Source: JAOZHU01 sp964632845
GTDB lineage: Archaea; Thermoproteota; Bathyarchaeia; Bathyarchaeales; Bathycorpusculaceae
Length of the DNA: 64,000 bases
Reading direction: 5' to 3'
Assembly (NCBI GenBank): GCA_964632845.1
Contig: CAZWDU010000002.1
Span: 124,001 to 188,000 of the forward strand
The stretch's first letter is position 1, and each line of letters starts with the position of its first letter. The position numbers were made by a program, and so were the translations under genes. This document shows positions 57,638-64,000 of the stretch, in pieces. Under the pieces are notes generated by a model. It ran no database searches. It had not been told where the DNA came from and saw nothing but the letters and a program-made list of their open reading frames with translations.

Positions 57638-58372
57638 GTGAAGCAACCTAATACTTTCCCGAACAGACGGGGTTGTTTATTATTGAAAAACATAAAAGTA
57701 ACTTTGATTGAGGAACGACAAGAAGACGCATGGTTCGACCTGAGCTTAAGGCAACTACGCGTAGGCGAAGTCCGCTTCTACAAAGTTGACGATTTGCTCA
57801 CGGGCAAATGGCTCTTCAAAGTCTGCATAGACAAAGAAAACAGCAAAAACATGGTTAAAGCCATAAAATGCCCGGCGGGAATACTGTTCTCTCAACTGGA
57901 GGGCAACACAATGCTCTTCCAAAAAAGCATCAACGACGACTTATACTATGACGTTATCTCGCTAACCCGCGTAGACAAAGAAGGCAGAGTCCGCAGAGAA
58001 ATCGCAAAAACCCTAGACGACGTGCCCTCTGCCATACGCGAAAACTTCGAGGTTAAACCATACGAAGAGGCAACAGGCAAAAAACTGCCCACAAACTATC
58101 TGGTAACGTTAACGAAAAGGGACAACGAAAAAGACATGGTTACCCTATTCCTGCTTCAAAGAGCTTGGACGCTGCCAATGGAAGAAAAACAGAAAACCCT
58201 GAACCTTATGACTTTAATCAAGAAACTGGAGAAAACCAGCGTCGCAGAAATCCGCGGCATCGCAGGTGAACAGTTCGGAATCGAAAAAGAAGCCGTGGAC
58301 AGCTTGTTAGTGGATTTGGAAGCGAAAGGAAAGATAAAACGGTTAGATGACGATTACGTTAAAACTTCATAG
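57638..58372 (+). CDS. protein with C-terminal winged helix, unknown
   Basis: A 244-residue soluble protein. The first 150 residues are a beta-rich domain with many charged residues (VTLIEERQEDAWFDLSLRQLRVGEVRFYKVDDLLTGKWLFKV). The last 70 form a winged helix (EKQKTLNLMTLIKKLEKTSVAEIRGIAGEQFGIEKEAVDSLLVDLEAKGKIKRL). It converges with the AAA+ gene, with only 1 nt between the stops. The start is GTG 57638; TTG 57683 (LKNIKVTLIEER) is possible. The family is unknown. It may be a regulator or subunit of the neighbouring pair, by position only. Confidence 0.55.
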   Translation: MKQPNTFPNRRGCLLLKNIKVTLIEERQEDAWFDLSLRQLRVGEVRFYKVDDLLTGKWLFKVCIDKENSKNMVKAIKCPAGILFSQLEGNTMLFQKSINDDLYYDVISLTRVDKEGRVRREIAKTLDDVPSAIRENFEVKPYEEATGKKLPTNYLVTLTKRDNEKDMVTLFLLQRAWTLPMEEKQKTLNLMTLIKKLEKTSVAEIRGIAGEQFGIEKEAVDSLLVDLEAKGKIKRLDDDYVKTS

Positions 58373-58373
58373 T

Positions 58374-60134
58374 TCAGCCGAAAAGCTCCTTTAGCACTTC
58401 TTCAGGCTGGAACTCTTCTCTAGATCGCACTGAGGCTTCCTCCACGTAGAGCTTAACCGCTCGGTTAACGATGTCTTCGCTTACAGGAATATAATCCAAG
58501 TCCAAATTGAAATAGCTTAACAGCGACGCGGCGCAAGCGAACTTTATCACATTGCTTTCTAAACGTGCCGAGAACTTCATGCTGCCTGGTATACGCTTAA
58601 GAATAGCTTCTCTGGCTCGGCTTATGGCATCGTATGTCTCAGCCGTAATCATTACCGGCTTTCTAGGAAAGCGTCCTCGCACCAGCGGATGCTCCGTCTC
58701 AATAGCGTAAGTCAACGTTACGTGGTCGCGGATTTGCTGAGCGCCCTTGTCAACGTTTACTTCGCCCAGCGCCAACCGCATTTGGCTTTTAGCAATCTCC
58801 ACATACCGTTCCTTCGTAAGCCTATGCAGCCGGCATATCATGCGGTCTTCTATCGCGTTAAAGTTCGGGTCGCCTATGGTGACCTCGTAGCCCCTGCCCA
58901 TAACCTGAGTGTTATAGTTAACGCTGAAAAACGAGTTAAACCTGTAAGGTCCAATGACTTCCCTGTGCAGTTCATGTTTAACTTCCCCGCGTTCCATGGC
59001 AATCTTCAGCACATCCACCATGCCGGAATAACGGAACCAATCATTAAACTCTGGCACGATAAAGTTGAAAGTTCGCCCAGTATACGCTTGCCCAATCCGT
59101 ATGAAACGGGCAGGCGTGATGCCGCCGCAATAACGGTTTCTGCCGGGAACGCCATGCGCCTTAATCTTTTCGTCTGGAACACCCAGTATCAAATCGCGTG
59201 TGGAGAAGCTTTTGCCAGTGCCAGGCTCGCCGAACAGGGCAAAGGACCAGCCTGTGCGCATACCCGTTTTTCCCTGCGGATTTACAATGTCAACATCCGC
59301 AATCGCGTACTGCTGCAGAACGCTTAGGAAACTGTCAAAGTACAAGAGTTGCCCGAAAAGGTTTTGAAGATAGTCAGAAAGGTAAGCTGCAGAAAAGGTC
59401 TTGCCGAACTTGACGGTTTGGCTTAGCCTGTTTTTAATCAAGTCGTTCAGGTAGCTGTTGAGTTCTTCTTCCATGCCCACGATTTTTTGTCGTTCCTCTT
59501 CCAAGGGGTCTACTTTTTCCGCTGCTTCAGCAGGCGTGGCACCCGCTGCAGTTGTCGTCCCTGTTGGCTTATACCCTGCAGAGGGCATTCCCAGCTCAGA
59601 GCGAATAAACGGAAGCGTTTCCTCAAGCATTTTCCACTCGCTGTACTCTTCCCCCTTGTAGATGGAAACCACCACCTTCAACTGTTCCAGACTGTCCAAA
59701 ATAGGATACGGGTTAACCTTTTGTTTCAGAGCTTCAGTGTACTCTTTTGAGCCAAAGTTTCCGCCCGCCTGCACCATAGTCTTCAACACGTAAACGCCGT
59801 CTTTGCCGTATTTCTTCGCCGTCTCCGCAATAGCTGCCCCAATTTGCTCCAGCGAGCCGCGCAAGCTTAAGATGCCGCCTTCAAAAGTGTAGTACTTGCC
59901 GCGGAAAACAGCCCAATCACGAGTTTCATTTTTCTTGAATATTTCTTGAAGTTGCACGTCGCTGACTATTTGCCCTATTTCCAAGGCTGCCGCGTCAACA
60001 TCAGCCTCCCAGCCGATTAAGAACTGGCTAAAATAATGAAGCCCCAACTGGTTTCCGATTTTGAAAATTTCAGTTAGCGGGAAAGCTCTTTTTATGAGCA
60101 GTTTCCTTTCCACGATTTTGTCTTCGCTGCTCAT
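58374..60134 (-). CDS. MCM/MoxR-like AAA+ ATPase of an unrecognised system
   Basis: A 586-residue AAA+ protein. Residues 1-185 are a novel N-terminal domain, followed by a Thr/Ala linker and a helical region to about 285. The ATPase has Walker A GEPGTGKS (302-309), a Walker B-like NFIVPEFNDW (about 357-366), sensor-1 SVNYN near 406 and an Arg-finger-like EDRMICRL near 430. A final helical lid (about 520-570: ARLESNVIKFACAA, SEDIVNRAVKLY) resembles that of MCM/MoxR proteins. The start is ATG 60134, overlapping the upstream stop as ATGA, so it is co-translated with the coiled-coil partner. Confidence 0.75.
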   Translation of the reverse strand: MSSEDKIVERKLLIKRAFPLTEIFKIGNQLGLHYFSQFLIGWEADVDAAALEIGQIVSDVQLQEIFKKNETRDWAVFRGKYYTFEGGILSLRGSLEQIGAAIAETAKKYGKDGVYVLKTMVQAGGNFGSKEYTEALKQKVNPYPILDSLEQLKVVVSIYKGEEYSEWKMLEETLPFIRSELGMPSAGYKPTGTTTAAGATPAEAAEKVDPLEEERQKIVGMEEELNSYLNDLIKNRLSQTVKFGKTFSAAYLSDYLQNLFGQLLYFDSFLSVLQQYAIADVDIVNPQGKTGMRTGWSFALFGEPGTGKSFSTRDLILGVPDEKIKAHGVPGRNRYCGGITPARFIRIGQAYTGRTFNFIVPEFNDWFRYSGMVDVLKIAMERGEVKHELHREVIGPYRFNSFFSVNYNTQVMGRGYEVTIGDPNFNAIEDRMICRLHRLTKERYVEIAKSQMRLALGEVNVDKGAQQIRDHVTLTYAIETEHPLVRGRFPRKPVMITAETYDAISRAREAILKRIPGSMKFSARLESNVIKFACAASLLSYFNLDLDYIPVSEDIVNRAVKLYVEEASVRSREEFQPEEVLKELFG

Positions 60135-61744
60135 GTTGTTTCTCCTCTGATGCCGCTGCGAACTGCCGCGGCTTCCTCCGCAGTTAGCCAACGCTTTTGC
60201 TCAGCTTCAGTTAAGCCTTCACTGAGCGTTCTTTCGAAGTCCTCTCGTTCCAGAAGGTTGTTACTGCGGCAAAGACTTGTGATATTTTGTCTAAAAGTTT
60301 CCTCGTTCTTCATTTTCTTAATCACAGCGGAACTGAGTAGCTCATGCAGTTCGTTAGACGCTGGGCGCATTAGAAGCTTTAACCGCGGTTCTGAAGTTAA
60401 CGTCAAAATCTTGCGTAGGCCTTGCAGAACGCTTACGTCTTCGGAAATGGTGACAGGTGAGAATAGGCTGTAGCGTTCTTCGCTGTCTTTTATGTATCCT
60501 GTCATGTAAACTGGCACGCATACTAATGTGGGGTCATCTATTTTCCAGTTAACCGCTATTTGCTCCTTGAAAACTGAGGCTGCCTGCTTCATCTCATCCA
60601 TTAAACTTGTAAAATTCTTTGTGATGGTTGCGGTTTCAGAAGCCATGGCGGCAGACTGCTTCTTTTCTTCACCTATTTTAGCCTCGTATGCGCTGTTGAG
60701 GTTCTTGATTTTTTCCTCTTCCAGCGTTGCGGCGTTGCGGAATTCGTCTTCAAGTTTTTTGACGCTTTTGTTGCCTTCTTTTCTGGTATTCTCAATGAGG
60801 CTGTCGATTGCTCGAATCTCCTTTTTAGCGTCATTGATTTCCTTATCGTATTTTTCAAGCGCATACGACTGATAAGCCCGTTTGCTGCTTCGCTTATTTA
60901 GAAGCGCATCTTTTCGCTGCTCGAGGCTTTGAAGTTTGTGCATGTATTTCTCATGCTTTTTCTCTAAAGCTGCGTCTTTTTTCTCCATGTCCTTCAGAAC
61001 TTTCGCGGCAGCCGTGTCATGTTTTAACTTTAGTTGTTCTATGTTTTTTTCTACTTCGGGCTTTAGGCTTTCAGTTTCTGCTTTGCATTTTTCCTTTAAC
61101 ACTTCAATTTCGTTTAGCAGCATGCGTTCATGAAATTCAGTTTCGCCCGTGAGTACTTCCAACGCGTATTGAACACCCTTAATGCCCGCGTTAATTCTCC
61201 GTAAACAATTTGCCACAGCTTCACGTGCCGCAACAGCTGTTGGTTCATCGATTCCGGAAGGCACGAAAACTATTTTGTCGCCGCTGAAAGTGACGCTGCT
61301 CTTAAGGTAGTCGGGGAAAAACTTCAGCAGTTCTTTGTCCGCTATTAACGCTTTGAATGATAGGTTGGCGGTTGACGCGAATTTTTCAACGTTTTTCGCG
61401 TGCGTACTCAGTGCAAGCATGAATTCTTGAGGAACCGCCGAGTGTTTTTTTAGGTCTTCAACCAAAAGCCCGATGTTTGCAGGTTCTTTAAAAGTAAAAT
61501 TGTGCGATGCAGCGGCTAAACCATCTAGAATTAAACATGAATCCTCAAGTGGAACCGCCCATAGGGGATAGTAAAGTTTTGACAGGAAGGCTGCTTTTTC
61601 AGCGGTGTCTCTTAAAAAACCCGTTTTTCTCCGTTGCAACTCAGTTAAGCATACGACACCTGCTAACTCGGCAGGGTAACTTACGTTCTCTTTTCCATCG
61701 TGTGCTTCAACGATGAACGGGGAAACCAAGATTTTATCTGTCAC
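60131..61744 (-). CDS. coiled-coil partner of the AAA+ ATPase
   Basis: A 537-residue soluble protein. The N-terminal 200 residues are globular (LVSPFIVEAHDGKENVSYPAELAGVV). Residues about 215-380 form a long charged coiled coil (EVLKEKCKAETESLKPEVEKN on to EEEKIKNLNSAYEAKI). The C-terminal 150 residues are again globular and helical, containing a VCVPVYMTGYIKDSEERYSLFSP strand region. No membrane helix is seen. The start is GTG 61744 with GGAG 5 nt before it. The stop overlaps the ATPase start. I know no family with this layout. Confidence 0.65.
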   Translation of the reverse strand: MTDKILVSPFIVEAHDGKENVSYPAELAGVVCLTELQRRKTGFLRDTAEKAAFLSKLYYPLWAVPLEDSCLILDGLAAASHNFTFKEPANIGLLVEDLKKHSAVPQEFMLALSTHAKNVEKFASTANLSFKALIADKELLKFFPDYLKSSVTFSGDKIVFVPSGIDEPTAVAAREAVANCLRRINAGIKGVQYALEVLTGETEFHERMLLNEIEVLKEKCKAETESLKPEVEKNIEQLKLKHDTAAAKVLKDMEKKDAALEKKHEKYMHKLQSLEQRKDALLNKRSSKRAYQSYALEKYDKEINDAKKEIRAIDSLIENTRKEGNKSVKKLEDEFRNAATLEEEKIKNLNSAYEAKIGEEKKQSAAMASETATITKNFTSLMDEMKQAASVFKEQIAVNWKIDDPTLVCVPVYMTGYIKDSEERYSLFSPVTISEDVSVLQGLRKILTLTSEPRLKLLMRPASNELHELLSSAVIKKMKNEETFRQNITSLCRSNNLLEREDFERTLSEGLTEAEQKRWLTAEEAAAVRSGIRGETT

Positions 61745-62145
61745 TTCATCTCCACGCTATGAATGTAACTACTTCGAAACTCAAAACTCTTGCGAAAGCG
61801 TTTTTGAACAGCGCCTTGAAACAACACTGTACTAACAGTGTATTCTCCAGTTTCAAAGCTTTGTTGTTCCGCATAACAAGGTCCTCATTTGCCTTTTGTC
61901 TGTTGTCCAATAAAGAAGTTTCCCTTTTCATAGTTTAGTTGCAAAAACGCGTGAAGAATTAGGATAAGTCAAAGTGGCGAAAATGCCTGAATTAACCTGT
62001 TTAAATGGCTCCCGCAGGTTTTTCGTGGTTGCCGTAACTTCTTGAGGATTACGGATGCAAGTGTAAACTACATTTAGTTGAATGCAAAAGTTTTTCAACA
62101 GCAATTTGAATAGTTTAATAAGCGGAAACGAGGAGGAGAAAACAA
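61745..62145. other. spacer between the ATPase unit and the haem-protein gene
   Basis: 401 bp. It contains the GGAGATGA site of the coiled-coil gene on one side and the GGAGGAG site (62132-62138) of the next gene on the other. Short frames here (61746-61931 and 61928-62182, minus) lack ribosome sites and family marks. I see no convincing dyad. Confidence 0.4.
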
Positions 62146-62649
62146 GTGAAAAATTCAAGGAGTTTAGACTTCTGGGCAGCATTATCAGTAATCATTGTAA
62201 CTGTTTTACTAATGATTGCAGAGAACTTAGACTGGATTAGTTTCGGTTTCTTCATCGGTCCAATCCGCGCTAATCACTGGTTTGTATGGGTAGGCACGTT
62301 ATACACAGCATTCGCTGTTCCAATAGTAGCGTTATCCAAACGTCGATACCTAAACAAATTTTCTGCTCTTTTCAAAGTTCATGTTTTCGGAAACTTGGTG
62401 GCTTTTCTCTTAATATCGCTTCATTTTGCAAGTCAAATCAGCCGACCAGCCTCAGCTTATCCCGAATTAGGAACAGGATTAGCTCTGTACATCATTATGG
62501 TATTGCTTGTCGCCACTGGTTTTGCTCACAGATTTCAACTGATCCCCCGCATTAAGTCTCAGACGCGAAAATTCGTGCATGTTGGCCTGACTTTCTCATT
62601 CTACATAGTAATAGGCATCCACATACTACAAGGCTTAGGTTTTCTTTAG
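62146..62649 (+). CDS. five-helix membrane protein with paired histidines (b-haem-like)
   Basis: A 167-residue membrane protein with about five helices. Two helices carry histidines 14 apart, H79/H93 (KVHVFGNLVAFLLISLHF) and H145/H159 (FVHVGLTFSFYIVIGIHI). That is the double H-x13-H pattern of ferric reductase/YedZ-type transmembrane cores that bind two b-haems. H44 and H128 are in loops. No FAD domain is attached. It could be a membrane electron carrier. The start is GTG 62146, with GGAGGAG 7 nt upstream. The family name is not recognised. Confidence 0.65.
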   Translation: MKNSRSLDFWAALSVIIVTVLLMIAENLDWISFGFFIGPIRANHWFVWVGTLYTAFAVPIVALSKRRYLNKFSALFKVHVFGNLVAFLLISLHFASQISRPASAYPELGTGLALYIIMVLLVATGFAHRFQLIPRIKSQTRKFVHVGLTFSFYIVIGIHILQGLGFL

Positions 62650-62686
62650 CATGTAGCTTAAGAATTATTGACGAGCTTTTGTGCCG

Positions 62687-62896
62687 CTATTCGGGTTTTG
62701 TAAGTGCCTTCTTAATTAACGAAATGATTGCCATAAAAATGAGAATCGCGATGCTTGCGGCGAACAGGTAAGTGGCATATTTGACGGTTTCAACTCTGGC
62801 AGAGGCGTCTGTTATCTGCAACGACAATCCCGCAAGGTACATGGAGCCTACTAGAAGAAGTATTGAAAGTCCTATTATGGAGTAATCGATTCGCAA
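62687..62896 (-). CDS. two-helix small membrane protein
   Basis: A 69-residue hydrophobic protein with two membrane helices (about 6-27 and 41-62) joined by a short polar loop (TDASARVETVKY) and ending in Lys-rich sequence. ATG 62896. No family is recognised. It lies between two plus-strand membrane-protein genes. Hydrophobic pattern and charge bias at the ends support a real gene, moderately. Confidence 0.45.
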   Translation of the reverse strand: MRIDYSIIGLSILLLVGSMYLAGLSLQITDASARVETVKYATYLFAASIAILIFMAIISLIKKALTKPE

Positions 62897-63161
62897 CGTG
62901 TGTCCCCGATAGCTGTGGCGTAACTTGTATAGCTCTCGTAAATAGCTGCTTGAAGCACTGCATGTAAAAAACGTTATGGTTCTATCAGAACTTCATTTGA
63001 ACGTTAAGCACTGTTTAACGTGCGCGGTTCAAGCTATTTTTTCTACACTTGAAGCATAGTGAGTTGCTTGCTGATGGCTGTTCTGTATTTGAAAATCGTA
63101 AAGTTTAGTAAGCCGCCAGTGGGTAAACTTTCATAAATTGACAGAAAGTGGCGAATGGACA

Positions 63162-63482
63162 ATGGAAGCCTCTTATTTCTACATCTTTATTCTTCCTTTA
63201 GGAATAATAGTGGCGGGTTTAGTTGCGGCAGTTTACTATTACGCTAATAGAGAGGAAACTGCGAAGAAGAAAACTAAAAAGCTCGTGCAGGCGTACATCA
63301 AGCAGAGGGCGAAGCAGAAAGAGTCAATGAATAAAGAGTTAGCGAAAATAGACAAGCTTTTCGAAGAGAAATCAATTGATGAAGCAACTTGCGAGCGCCT
63401 GAAGAATGTGCTGATAGTGATGGATGCAAAAGAAAATGAAGAAGCAACAGGACTTTTTGAGTACGTGAAAACCGGCACATAG
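63162..63482 (+). CDS. small membrane protein with SHOCT-like tail
   Basis: A 106-residue protein with one N-terminal helix (about 4-26), a basic charged linker (NREETAKKKTKKLVQAYIKQRAKQKES) and a C-terminal helical part. That part reads IDKLFEEKSIDEATCERLKNVL, resembling the SHOCT motif found at the ends of many membrane proteins. The start is ATG 63162; TTG 63138 adds eight residues. Function unknown. Confidence 0.55.
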   Translation: MEASYFYIFILPLGIIVAGLVAAVYYYANREETAKKKTKKLVQAYIKQRAKQKESMNKELAKIDKLFEEKSIDEATCERLKNVLIVMDAKENEEATGLFEYVKTGT

Positions 63483-63638
63483 TCCTCTCTGAATCGCTGG
63501 AACATCAACCGCTGTCATGTTCCAACAATAACTCTTAACACTGTCAAATCGACTGCGGCGTATCGCCTATTTTTTGTATCTCCACAAGCACAAGTGGCAT
63601 AGGAACCATAGGTAGTTTAATTTTGGTCTTTTCTGTTT

Positions 63639-63890
63639 TTGACATATTTCCCGTGTTGTAGGTTGGCTTATATCGATTTTTACGTTAAAGGCTATTGTTC
63701 GTGGAGAATAGGGAGGCTTCTACTCAAGAAACTGCACGGGAGTTTATTGAAGGGGGACTTGAAGGCGAAAAAGGGTAAACAGCGGAAGCTGACGAGTGAC
63801 GAGTTTCTTAGGCTTTATGAAGTGCTTTGGGAAACGGGTCCTAAAGTTGAGTATTTGAATCCTGAAAAAACTTCAAGGGGCTCGGTTTAA
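63639..63890 (+). CDS. small basic protein, uncertain
   Basis: An 83-codon frame whose second half is a plausible soluble peptide (LKKLHGSLLKGDLKAKKGKQRKLTSDEFLRLYEVLWETGPKVEYLNP). The start is unclear: TTG 63639, or TTG 63663 next to GTAGG. No motif is recognised. It could be a real small gene or a chance frame. The even codon pattern and lack of a competing frame on the other strand favour it slightly. Confidence 0.35.
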   Translation: MTYFPCCRLAYIDFYVKGYCSWRIGRLLLKKLHGSLLKGDLKAKKGKQRKLTSDEFLRLYEVLWETGPKVEYLNPEKTSRGSV

Positions 63891-64000
63891 ACTGGTGTAG
63901 CGTAATTTTTTAGGTAGAATTGCCTTTTAATTGTAGCATTTTTCGGGGTTAAGTGGGTTTTCTGTTTCTGGTTTTGGTTCGGGCAAGATTAGTATATGTG

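Noticed and set aside
1..64000. CRISPR arrays, insertion sequences, integrases, toxin-antitoxin or defence genes
   Set aside because: No spaced direct repeats, transposase motifs, terminal inverted repeats or known defence families were seen in either strand.

Overview
The window is archaeal chromosome, most like an uncultured Bathyarchaeia/TACK-type genome. The lineage is inferred from gene content only. Archaeal markers are the S13-S4-S11-RpoD-L18e-L13-S9-RpoN block, L14e next to Cbf5, aIF1A, archaeal S2/enolase/MEMO, a class III-signal pilin, geranylgeranyl reductase with its own ferredoxin, a GTP-type PEP carboxykinase, an intron-containing tRNA-Ser, and TATA boxes about 25-30 nt before many inferred transcript starts. 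No rRNA, CRISPR array, insertion sequence or phage gene was seen. Genes are dense and often overlap by ATGA, GTGA or TTGA.

Layout. 1-2.8 kb: end of a cysteine synthase-type gene, then a membrane protein, an ArsB/NhaD-like permease and a small protein. 2.9-8.5 kb (minus): RPA-like OB protein, aIF1A, a minimal zincin, tRNA-Ser(GGA), an RsmC-like methyltransferase, Cbf5, L14e and an M20 peptidase. 8.6-15.3 kb (plus): Lrp-type regulator, phosphoesterase, a tiny Cys-rich protein, an Sm-like protein, RibD-C reductase, YkgJ-type protein, PurA, MFS transporter and HtrA protease. 15.6-25.5 kb: citrate synthase (probably leaderless), KamA-family radical SAM protein, MscS channel, DMT transporter, a complete polar amino acid ABC importer, a flavoprotein and a DEAD-box helicase. 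25.6-31 kb (minus, except the YHS gene): secreted protein, YHS miniprotein, aquaporin, and a serine-type set (DUF1015, SerA, SerC-like). 31.5-34.4 kb: winged-helix proteins and a pilin followed by a coiled-coil and two Roadblock-like genes.

34.9-38.8 kb is the ribosomal/RNA polymerase block. 39.9-45.1 kb is a five-gene split glutamate synthase operon with an 8-8-8 dyad over its promoter. 45.4-49.4 kb holds an AbrB-PhoU regulator, then MEMO, S2 and enolase in inverted orientation. 49.7-51.4 kb is an NfeD-OB/SPFH/small membrane protein operon. 51.6-55.1 kb has geranylgeranyl reductase plus ferredoxin, divergent from an HxlR regulator, and an AsnC-like regulator divergent from an archaeal asparagine synthetase. 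55.2-64 kb has PEPCK, small proteins, a two-gene AAA+ ATPase/coiled-coil unit that I do not recognise as a known system, and a small predicted b-haem membrane protein.

Together the genes cover translation, ammonia assimilation and amino acid supply (glutamate synthase, asparagine synthetase, serine/cysteine steps), the PEP-citrate part of central metabolism and membrane lipid saturation. The strongest leads for new biology are the AAA+/coiled-coil pair, the pilin-Roadblock cluster, a non-AUG start for ribosomal protein S11, a recurrent TACCCCCTC element beside TATA-like sequences, and several clean promoter dyads.
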